Assembly (NCBI GenBank): GCA_963745405.1
Contig: CAVUWY010000002.1
Location: 2,604,001 to 2,668,000, forward strand
DNA from: C-114 sp963745405
GTDB taxonomy: Bacteria; Chloroflexota; Limnocylindria; Limnocylindrales; CSP1-4
Direction of reading: 5' to 3'
DNA: 64,000 nt
Part shown: positions 51,403 to 58,549 of the stretch, piece by piece
Layout: the number at the start of each line of letters is the position of its first letter
Numbering within the stretch: position 1 is the first letter of the stretch
The notes under the pieces: model-generated
What the model was told of the DNA's origin: nothing
Seen by the model: the letters and a program-made list of their open reading frames with translations, nothing else
The model's database searches: none
Program-made: the position numbers and the translations under genes

Positions 51403-52079
51403 CCTCCACGGAGGACGCGGAGTCGGTCCTCGTCATCCCCCGCGAGAGCGTCCCGCCGCCACCGTGGACGGGCCTGCGCCGCGACCCGGCCGCCATCGAC
51501 GACCTGCTGGCGACGATCGCCGCTGAAGCCCGCTTCGAACCGCGGGCCCGGATGGAGGCCGATCCCCGCTTCAAGCAGGTGATCCCGTATCTCATCCTTC
51601 GCGATGGTCCGCGCTGGTTCCTCATGCGACGGACACGGGCAGGCGCAGACGCCCGGTTGCACGACCGCTGGTCGATCGGCGTCGGCGGGCACGTCAACCC
51701 GGGCGACGGCGACGTCCTCGGCGGGCTTCGCCGAGAGTGGGCCGAGGAACTCGAGGCCGAGTTCCTCCCCGACTTCGCTCCGATCGGTCTGCTCGACGAC
51801 GACGCGACCGACGTCGGATCGGTCCATCTCGGGATCGTCTACCTCGCCGAGGCAGCCGGACGCCCGGTCGCGATCCGCGAGCGGGACAAGCTCGAGGGCG
51901 GCTTCGCCCCAGGCGACGAGGTCGCCGCCGTCCGCGACCGGATGGAGTCATGGAGTCGACTCGCCTTCGACGCGCTCGTGACCGCGACGGACACGAGCGT
52001 GGCGCCCGTCGGGTCGGGGGGCGGTGGGCGTATGCCTATAATCGGCGGGCCGGGCTCTCCGGCGCCTGAACAGGGGTGA
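51399..52079 (+). CDS. NUDIX-like hydrolase
   Basis: A 226-residue protein with a central NUDIX-like box GGHVNPGDGDVLGGLRREWA followed by EELE. The REWAEELE helix is intact, but the first glutamate of the classical box is not in its usual place. The upstream YLILRDGPRWFLMRRTRAG and downstream VHLGIVYLAEA fit the fold. The C-terminus is Gly-rich. The substrate is unknown. It overlaps tyrA by 4 bases, though no metabolic link is evident. Confidence 0.82.
   Translation: MTSTEDAESVLVIPRESVPPPPWTGLRRDPAAIDDLLATIAAEARFEPRARMEADPRFKQVIPYLILRDGPRWFLMRRTRAGADARLHDRWSIGVGGHVNPGDGDVLGGLRREWAEELEAEFLPDFAPIGLLDDDATDVGSVHLGIVYLAEAAGRPVAIRERDKLEGGFAPGDEVAAVRDRMESWSRLAFDALVTATDTSVAPVGSGGGGRMPIIGGPGSPAPEQG
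52037..52042 (+). promoter_or_regulatory. -10 hexamer with a leader
   Basis: A consensus TATAAT, 47 bases before the ATG at 52090. A purine-rich AGGGGTGAAG lies in the leader, so this gene is conventionally translated. Confidence 0.55.
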
Positions 52080-52089
52080 AGCGCAGCTG

Positions 52090-53265
52090 ATGGCGGCCAA
52101 GATCCTCGTCGTCGACGACGACCCGAACGTCCAGCGGCTTCTCACGTACACGCTTCGCCAGGAGGGCTACGACGTCATCGTCGCCGGTGACGGGGCGGAG
52201 GGCTTCCGGATGTGGGGCGCCGACAACCCCGCCCTCATGCTCCTCGACGTCATGCTGCCGAAGCTCGACGGGTATCAGGTGGCCGCAAAGATCCGGGCCG
52301 AGGAAGGTCCTGGCGCCCACGTCCCGATCATCATGCTGACGGCCGAGCGCGAGGTGGAACAGAAGGTCCGCGGCCTGCGGGCCGGCGCCGACGACTACCT
52401 CATCAAGCCCTTCCACCCGGCCGAGCTGCTCGCCCGGATCAAGAGCCTCCTGGCCCGCTTCGCCCCGAGCGAGACGCTCATGGGACGGCCGCCGCTCGGA
52501 AGGGTCCACGTCTACTACGGGGCCAAGGGTGGGGTCGGCACGACGACGATCTCGATCAACGCCGCGATCGGCCTCCACCGCGAGCTCGGTCGCAAGGTCT
52601 GCCTCGTCGACGGCAACCTCCAGTTCGGCGACCACCGCGTCTTCCTCGACCTCGGCCTCGACCGCAAGAGCATCGTCGACGTCGTCACCGCGCCGTCCAT
52701 CGACATCGACCTCATCCGGCAGATCCTCGTCAAGCACGATTCGGGGATCGACCTGCTCCTAGCGCCGCCGTCTCCGGAGACGGCCGAGCTCGTCGGCCAG
52801 GACCACATGCCGGCCATCCTCGAGCAGCTCCGGACGCAGTACGACTACATCCTCGTCGACATCGACAAGAAGCTCGACGAGGTCAACCTCCGCATCCTCG
52901 ATGCGGCCGACACGATCTTCGTCGTCATGACCGCCGACCTGTCGTGCCTGAAGAACGTCCGCCTCGTCCTCGAGACGATCGCCAACCTCGGCTACGAGAA
53001 CGCCAAGGTCCGCCTGGTCCTCAACCGCTCGAACGCGTTCACCGGCATCAACGTGAAGAACGCCGAGGGTGCGCTCAAGCGGACGATCGACCACCAGATC
53101 GTCAACGAGTACCGCGGCGCGATCAGCGCCCTGAACAGCGGCGCCCCGTTCATGTTCACGAAGGCCGATTCGCTCCTCGGGCGGTCGCTCCTCGACTTCG
53201 CCCGGACGGTCGACAAGCTGCCCGCCCCCGGCATCGGCCGGATCGCCGAGACGGCGACCCGCTGA
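52090..53265 (+). CDS. CpaE/TadZ-like protein with canonical receiver and deviant Walker A
   Basis: A 391-residue protein with a complete receiver domain (D10-D11, phosphoacceptor D53 in LLDVMLP, T84, K106 in IKPF). A ParA/MinD-like ATPase domain follows (GAKGGVGTTT at 144-153; VDGNLQFGDHRVFLD; YILVDIDKKLDEVN). The deviant lysine K146 is kept, but the usual second Walker A lysine is threonine, as in TadZ/CpaE proteins. ATP may thus be bound rather than turned over. It should be a polar or membrane positioning factor that responds to a kinase. The paralog near 26 kb has the reverse pattern. Confidence 0.9.
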   Translation: MAAKILVVDDDPNVQRLLTYTLRQEGYDVIVAGDGAEGFRMWGADNPALMLLDVMLPKLDGYQVAAKIRAEEGPGAHVPIIMLTAEREVEQKVRGLRAGADDYLIKPFHPAELLARIKSLLARFAPSETLMGRPPLGRVHVYYGAKGGVGTTTISINAAIGLHRELGRKVCLVDGNLQFGDHRVFLDLGLDRKSIVDVVTAPSIDIDLIRQILVKHDSGIDLLLAPPSPETAELVGQDHMPAILEQLRTQYDYILVDIDKKLDEVNLRILDAADTIFVVMTADLSCLKNVRLVLETIANLGYENAKVRLVLNRSNAFTGINVKNAEGALKRTIDHQIVNEYRGAISALNSGAPFMFTKADSLLGRSLLDFARTVDKLPAPGIGRIAETATR

Positions 53266-53298
53266 TCGGCCGCCCTGGAGACCGGCGGACCGGCCGAT
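53265..53298 (+). terminator. Hairpin at the end of the CpaE-like gene
   Basis: ATCGGCCG (53265-53272) pairs with CGGCCGAT (53291-53298) around an 18-base loop. The first arm touches the stop codon. Confidence 0.4.
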
Positions 53299-53333
53299 AA
53301 GCGCCAGGTGAGCCGCAGGTGAGCGCCCCTCCG

Positions 53334-53339
53334 TAGCCT
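53334..53339 (+). promoter_or_regulatory. -10 hexamer, leaderless spacing
   Basis: TAGCCT ends 6 bases before the GTG at 53346 of the yifB/comM gene. Confidence 0.4.
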
Positions 53340-53345
53340 GCGCTC

Positions 53346-54926
53346 GTGCTTGCGACACTGCTCTCGGCGACGCTCCACGGGCTCGATGGGCAGGTCGTCC
53401 GGGTCGAGGTCGACGTCGCGCCGGGCCTGCCCGGGTTCTCCATCGTCGGCCTCGCCGACACGGCGCTCCAGGAGTCGCGTGAGCGCGTCCGCGGTGCGAT
53501 CCGCAACAGCGGATTCGCCTATCCGCCGCGACGGATCACCGTAAACCTGGCCCCGGCCGATGTCCGCAAGAGTGGCGCATCGCTCGATCTCGCCATCGCC
53601 GCGGCGATCCTCGTCGGTTCCGAGCAGGTGCGGGCTGCCGGCCGCTGGGCCCTCGTCGGCGAGCTGTCGCTCGGCGGCGAGATCCGGGCGATGCCCGGCC
53701 TGCTGCCGATGGTCGCCGCCCTGGCCCGGCGCGGGGTGCGCCGCGTCGTCGTGCCGGCCGACGGGGTGGTCGAGTCCCGGCTCGCCGCCGGGATCGAGGT
53801 ATTGCCCGCCTCGTCCCTCGGCGAGGCGATGACTGAGATCCGCTCGGCGTCGTCGCGGCGGCGGCGGCCGGAACTGCCAGCGCGGGTCGAGCTCACCACG
53901 CCCGACAGCGGTGGTCCGGGTCCCGTCTCGGATCGCTCCGAGCCGGGGACCGACCGGCCGGCGGAGGTGCCGGACCTGGCCGACGTCAGGGGCCAGGCGG
54001 AGGGCCGCCGGGCGCTCGAGATCGCCCTGGCCGGCGGTCATGGACTCCTCTTCGTGGGGCCGCCTGGGGCCGGCAAGACGCTCCTCGCCCGGACGATCCC
54101 CGGTCTGCTGCCGCCCCTCGGGGACGCGGAGGCGCTGATCGCGACCGTCGTCGATTCGGTCGCCGCCGAGCACCCGGTCGTCGGTCTCGTCCGCCGGCCG
54201 CCGTTCCGGACCCCTCACCACACGATCTCCTATGCCGGCATGGTCGGCGGCGGGCCGCGCGTCTCGCCCGGCGAAGTCACCCTCGCCAGCAACGGCGTCC
54301 TGTTCCTCGACGAGCTGGCCGAGTTCGACCGGAACGTGCTCGAGGCCCTTCGACAGCCCCTTGAGGATGGCCGGGTGACGATCGTCAGGGCCGGCCGGGC
54401 GGAGACATTCCCGGCCCGTTTCCAGCTGGTAGCGGCGATGAATCCGTGCCCCTGCGGGCTGGCCGGCGAGGGTGACGGGACCTGCACCTGCCAGCGTGGC
54501 GTGGCCGAGCGGTACCTCGGTCGCATCTCGGGCCCGCTCCGCGACCGGATCGACCTGTGGGTCTCGATGCCGCGGGTGCCGCCCGCCGTCCTCGTCGGAC
54601 CGACGGCGCCGGAATCGAGTCGGATCGTCGCCGCCCGGATCGCGACGGCCCGCGAGCGGCAGCTGGCCCGGGCGGGCAGGCTCAATCACCGCCTGTCGGG
54701 CCGCGCCCTTCGAGCGGCCTGCCGACTCGGGTCCAGGACGGAGGTCCGGGCGGTCGAGCTGGCGGAGCTCGAGGGGCTATCCGCGCGCGGCACGGAGCGG
54801 CTGCTCCGCGTCGCCCGGACCATCGCCGACCTCGCCGGGTCCGACCTCGTCGGACGGGACGAGCTGGACGAGGCGGCCCGCTATCGGTCGCCACTGCGCA
54901 CCCTGCAGCGCCGGCTGGCCGTCTGA
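53346..54926 (+). CDS. YifB/ComM-family magnesium chelatase-like AAA ATPase
   Basis: A 526-residue ATPase related to ComM, a branch-migration helicase used in natural transformation. The N-terminal ChlI/Lon-like domain (EVDVAPGLPGFSIVGLADTA) is followed by a AAA core with Walker A GPPGAGKT near 238, FLDELAEF, and AAMNPCPCG, and then the Mg-chelatase C-terminal domain. The two Cys clusters (CPCG and CTCQ) are typical. The stop overlaps the dprA start (TGATG), so the two DNA-uptake genes are coupled. Confidence 0.95.
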   Translation: MLATLLSATLHGLDGQVVRVEVDVAPGLPGFSIVGLADTALQESRERVRGAIRNSGFAYPPRRITVNLAPADVRKSGASLDLAIAAAILVGSEQVRAAGRWALVGELSLGGEIRAMPGLLPMVAALARRGVRRVVVPADGVVESRLAAGIEVLPASSLGEAMTEIRSASSRRRRPELPARVELTTPDSGGPGPVSDRSEPGTDRPAEVPDLADVRGQAEGRRALEIALAGGHGLLFVGPPGAGKTLLARTIPGLLPPLGDAEALIATVVDSVAAEHPVVGLVRRPPFRTPHHTISYAGMVGGGPRVSPGEVTLASNGVLFLDELAEFDRNVLEALRQPLEDGRVTIVRAGRAETFPARFQLVAAMNPCPCGLAGEGDGTCTCQRGVAERYLGRISGPLRDRIDLWVSMPRVPPAVLVGPTAPESSRIVAARIATARERQLARAGRLNHRLSGRALRAACRLGSRTEVRAVELAELEGLSARGTERLLRVARTIADLAGSDLVGRDELDEAARYRSPLRTLQRRLAV

Positions 54927-56194
54927 TGCTCGGCATCGGCCCCGACGGGCCCGTCGGCGGGCGGAGCGGCGTCCCGGACGGCGGGGCTGGCATGGACGAG
55001 CTGGGGGAGGATGCCGGCGGGCGCCCGGCGGTCGGCGGGCGGGACCGCGAGGAGGAACGCGAAGCCTGGATCGTCCTCGCGTCCGTCGAAGGCCTCGGGC
55101 CGGTCGGTCTCGGCTCACTGCTGCGCCGCTTCGGCGACGGCCGCTCCATCCTCGCGGCGGCGAGGACGTCACGGGGCCTCGCCCGGATCGCGGAACGGGA
55201 CGGCCAGAGTCGGCCGATCGACCCTGCAGTCGCGAGCCGCATCGCCGAGGCGGGGCTCGGCGGGGAGGCACTCATCGCCCGGGTCCGTGAACTCGGCCTG
55301 ACGGTGGTGACGCTCGAGGATGCCGCTTACCCGAGGCGATTGTTCGAGGTGGAGATGCCGCCGCACCTGCTCTTCGTGCGCGGTGCCGTCACGGCGCTCT
55401 CAGGGACGCGGGCCGTCGCCATCGTGGGTACGCGGCGGGCGACCGAATACGGTCGTCGGATCGCGGCCCGGATCGGGGTGGCGGTCGCGGACGCCGGAGC
55501 GACGATCGTGTCGGGGCTCGCCGTTGGCATCGACGGGGCCGCCCACGCCGCTGCCGTGGCCGCCGCTGCGCCGACCGTCGCCGTCCTCGGCGGGGGCCAC
55601 GCCCATCTCTCGCCGCGGGCCCACGAACGACTTGCCGCGGCCATCGTCGAGGGCGGTGGGTGCGTCGTCTCCGAGATGGCCCCCGATGTCGAACCGGGCA
55701 AGGGGTCGTTCCCACGTCGCAACCGCCTGATCAGCGGACTCGCCGACGCGACGATCGTCGTCGAAGCACCGCTGCGGAGCGGAGCCCTGATCACGGCCAG
55801 CTGGGCGCTCGAGCAGGGACGCGAGTGTCACCTCGTGCCGGGCCCGCTCGGTGCCACCATGTCCGCCGGTTGCCTGGCCTTCCTCCGCGACCATATGGGC
55901 GTCGCCCAGGTCGTCGCCGATATCCCGACCCTCATCGAGGACCTCGGTCTCCTGGAGTCGAGGCCGGACGGTCCGCGGAGCGCGGCCGAAGTCGAGCTCG
56001 GCGCGATCGAGCGGGCGATGGTCCGGGCGATAGGGACCGGCGCGGCCACAGTCGACGAGCTCGTCGCCATCCTCGGCGAGCCGGTGGCGACCGTCCTCGG
56101 CGGCCTCACCCTCCTCGAGCTCCGGGGCGTGGTCAGCGGCGCCTACGGCCGCTACCGGCTGGCCGGCCGCCATGTCGATAGGGAGGTCGCCTGA
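54926..56194 (+). CDS. dprA: DNA processing protein DprA
   Basis: Loads RecA onto incoming single-stranded DNA. The 422-residue protein has the Rossmann core VGTRRATEYGRR, SGLAVGIDGAAH, LGGGHAHLSP, and EMAPDVEPGKGSFPRRNRLI. An N-terminal helix-hairpin region (LASVEGLGPVGLGSLLRRFG) and a C-terminal winged helix (DELVAILGEPVATVLGGLTL) are present. About 40 residues at the N-terminus are poorly conserved, so translation may start later. It sits directly after yifB/comM. Confidence 0.94.
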   Translation: MLGIGPDGPVGGRSGVPDGGAGMDELGEDAGGRPAVGGRDREEEREAWIVLASVEGLGPVGLGSLLRRFGDGRSILAAARTSRGLARIAERDGQSRPIDPAVASRIAEAGLGGEALIARVRELGLTVVTLEDAAYPRRLFEVEMPPHLLFVRGAVTALSGTRAVAIVGTRRATEYGRRIAARIGVAVADAGATIVSGLAVGIDGAAHAAAVAAAAPTVAVLGGGHAHLSPRAHERLAAAIVEGGGCVVSEMAPDVEPGKGSFPRRNRLISGLADATIVVEAPLRSGALITASWALEQGRECHLVPGPLGATMSAGCLAFLRDHMGVAQVVADIPTLIEDLGLLESRPDGPRSAAEVELGAIERAMVRAIGTGAATVDELVAILGEPVATVLGGLTLLELRGVVSGAYGRYRLAGRHVDREVA

Positions 56195-56346
56195 GTGCCC
56201 GGAGGCACCGCTCGAGCGTGGCGCATGTTTGCGCCGCGTGAACGGCCGGTGGTAGGGTACACGGCGACCAGAGGAGCCTCGCTCCGAACGGCCAGACAGC
56301 CACGCGACGCCGTCGGGCCCCCAGCCACGCGCCTGGAGACTGTCTA

Positions 56347-58002
56347 TTGCGAAAGCTTCTTGCCGCGGCGCTGGCCGTTCCCGTCCTCGCGACCTTCTAC
56401 CTCCCGGTCCTTCTGCGCCGCTCCGTCGCAGCCAGGCTCGGCATCGCGATCGGGGTCGGCGGGATCATCGGCATCGCGGCCATCGGGGCACTGGCACCCG
56501 CCCTGACCTCGGCGACGCCTCCGTCGTCGCCGGCGCCGGTCGCCTCGGCTGCCTTCGGCCCCTCGCTGCGCACGGATGTCGCCCCTGGTGCCGGCATCGC
56601 TATCTCGTTCAGCCGGCCGATGGACCCGGCGACGGTCGCGTCTGCCATCAGCGTCGCGCCGACCTCGTCGATCTCCCTTGAGTGGGACGCCGCGGGAACG
56701 CTCGTGACGGTGCGCCCGCAGGTCTCGTGGACGCTCGACACGCTCTACACGATCACCGTCGGCTCGATCGCCGCCGACCTCCAGGGACACCCGCTCGGCG
56801 GCCCGCTGCGGACGACATTCGTGACCCGCCCGGCTACCACCGGGTCGATCCTCGCGACGGTCGTCAACGGCCAGGACGCCGATGTGTCGACAGGATTCGA
56901 GCTCCGCTTCGACCGCGCCGTCGACGTCGCCGCTGCCGAGGCCGCCTTCACGATCGAACCCACGGTCGCCGGCACCTTCCGGCCGGCCGACGGGACGCGC
57001 ACGGCAGACAGCATCGTCTTCACCCCGACGAGTCCGCTCACCGCCGGGGCGATGTACCGAGTGAGCCTCGCCCGCTCCATCGCCGACGCCGACGGGGCGG
57101 CCACCTCCCCGCCGGCCGCTCTCTCCGTCCGGACCGCCCTGGGTCCGAAGGTCGTCCGCTTCCGACCGCGCAACGGCACGACGGACGTCGCCGTCGGCGC
57201 TCGCCTGTCGGTCCGCTTCACCCAGTCGATGGATCGGGCTGCGACCGCAGCCGCATTCAGCGCGACGGCGAACGGGAAGCCGGTGACCGGGAAGATCGCC
57301 TGGGCCGAGAACGACATGGTCCTCGTCCTCACGCCGTCGGCGGCGCTGCCGAAGGGCGCGACGATAAAGATGACAGTGGCGGCCACGGCCGCGGCGTCGA
57401 CCGGCGCTCGGCTCGGCGCGGCCTCGACCGCGACGGCGACCGTCGCGGCGCCGCACCCGGCCGTCGCGACGAAGGCCAAGCCGAAGGCGACGAGGTCGAG
57501 CAAGCCGGTCCCGATCCCGCACGCCTCGGGCGGGTCGGTCGGGAGCGGCAGCTGGCACGCCGTCGAGGTCTACTACCTGCGACTCATGAACTGCACTCGG
57601 ACGGGTGGCTGGGTCACCTCCAGCGGCGCCTGCAGCAGCCCGGGTGGCCTCTCGACGAAGCCGATCGTGCTCGACGCGGGGCTGTCGAACACGGTCTCGC
57701 GGCCGTACGCCAAGCTCCTCGCCACCAGCGGGGAGTGCTCGCACTTCTACACGAGCAGCCCGAACGATCGACTCCACAAGGCAGGCTACAGCGGCTGGCT
57801 GGCCGAGAACATCGGCTGTCGCTCGGCCGCGAACGCCTACGCCTCGGTCCTCGGGACCCACCTCTTCTACCAGGACGAGAAGCCCTGCAGCGACTACTGC
57901 CACTACGCGAACCTCATGAACCCCGCCTACAGTCGCTGCGGGATCGGGGTCTGGGTAGCGAACGGACGGATCAGGCTCGTCATCGACTTCTACCACTCCT
58001 GA
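56347..58002 (+). CDS. Secreted or membrane-anchored protein with Ig-like repeats and a CAP domain
   Basis: A 551-residue extracytoplasmic protein. Hydrophobic segments at about 3-20 and 31-51 provide export or anchoring. Three tandem SbsA-type Ig-like (Big_5) domains follow at about 65-165, 166-266 and 268-366, each opening with an ISFSRPMDPATV-like strand. A Lys/Pro linker leads to a C-terminal CAP (SCP/PR1) domain with H466 (GECSHFYTS), E487 (AENIGC) and H519 (YCHYANLMNP). The CAP domain has seven cysteines, so several disulfides are likely. The TTG start has GGAG 8 bases upstream. The function may be wall or sterol/lipid binding. Confidence 0.85.
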   Translation: MRKLLAAALAVPVLATFYLPVLLRRSVAARLGIAIGVGGIIGIAAIGALAPALTSATPPSSPAPVASAAFGPSLRTDVAPGAGIAISFSRPMDPATVASAISVAPTSSISLEWDAAGTLVTVRPQVSWTLDTLYTITVGSIAADLQGHPLGGPLRTTFVTRPATTGSILATVVNGQDADVSTGFELRFDRAVDVAAAEAAFTIEPTVAGTFRPADGTRTADSIVFTPTSPLTAGAMYRVSLARSIADADGAATSPPAALSVRTALGPKVVRFRPRNGTTDVAVGARLSVRFTQSMDRAATAAAFSATANGKPVTGKIAWAENDMVLVLTPSAALPKGATIKMTVAATAAASTGARLGAASTATATVAAPHPAVATKAKPKATRSSKPVPIPHASGGSVGSGSWHAVEVYYLRLMNCTRTGGWVTSSGACSSPGGLSTKPIVLDAGLSNTVSRPYAKLLATSGECSHFYTSSPNDRLHKAGYSGWLAENIGCRSAANAYASVLGTHLFYQDEKPCSDYCHYANLMNPAYSRCGIGVWVANGRIRLVIDFYHS

Positions 58003-58027
58003 GCGGGATCGGACGGGCGGCCCGGCG

Positions 58028-58444
58028 ATGATCCGCAACGTGGTCGTCCACCTCGCCAACGAGCAGCCGCTGCTGGCCGACCTGTTCGACATGCCCGGAC
58101 CGGGCGACCTCGCCCTGATCTGCACCAACCTCCGGACGATGAACGGCACCCGGCCGGTCTTCGCCGACGATTCCTCCTCGTTCTTCGTCTTCGCCCTCTC
58201 GTTCATCCGGTTCGTCGAGATTCCGCCGGCGAGTCAGCAGGAGGCAGGACTCGACGTTGAGACGCTCGAGGCGCGGACGTTCGCCGGCCCTCCCGACCGA
58301 GGACCAACCGCGGCTCCGCCCCGGCCCTCCGGTCCTCCCGCCGTCCGGCCCGGCGACGCCGGCCGGCCACCGGCGACGAAGCCGGCAGCGGAGCCGGAGC
58401 TCGAGATCGACGAGGATTTCCTGAAGCGCGTCCGGGACATCTGA
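58028..58444 (+). CDS. Unknown protein with a proline-rich linker
   Basis: A 138-residue protein that I do not recognise. The first 75 residues (MIRNVVVHLANEQPLLADLF, CTNLRTMNGTRPVFADDSSS, FFVFALSFIRFVEIPP) look like a small alpha/beta fold. A Pro/Ala-rich linker and a short acidic C-terminal helix (ELEIDEDFLKRVRDI) follow, which may be a docking peptide. It lies between the CAP gene and topA on the same strand. Confidence 0.75.
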   Translation: MIRNVVVHLANEQPLLADLFDMPGPGDLALICTNLRTMNGTRPVFADDSSSFFVFALSFIRFVEIPPASQQEAGLDVETLEARTFAGPPDRGPTAAPPRPSGPPAVRPGDAGRPPATKPAAEPELEIDEDFLKRVRDI

Positions 58445-58536
58445 GCTCGTCATCCCGGCCGGATGTGTCAGCGGTCGGGCCATCGTCCCCAGTGGCGCCG
58501 AGCGGGCCGATGAGCGGCCGTGCAGGGGCCCGGTGC

Positions 58537-58542
58537 TAGACT
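58537..58542 (+). promoter_or_regulatory. -10 hexamer, leaderless spacing
   Basis: TAGACT ends 7 bases before the GTG at 58550 of topA. It supports that start over an upstream GTG at 58520. Confidence 0.55.
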
Positions 58543-58549
58543 CGAGCGC

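Noticed and set aside
56195..56506. A 103-codon plus-strand frame after dprA
   Set aside because: It runs into the N-terminus of the CAP gene in another frame and has shadow-like composition; only a small GTGCC/GGCAC hairpin is notable there.
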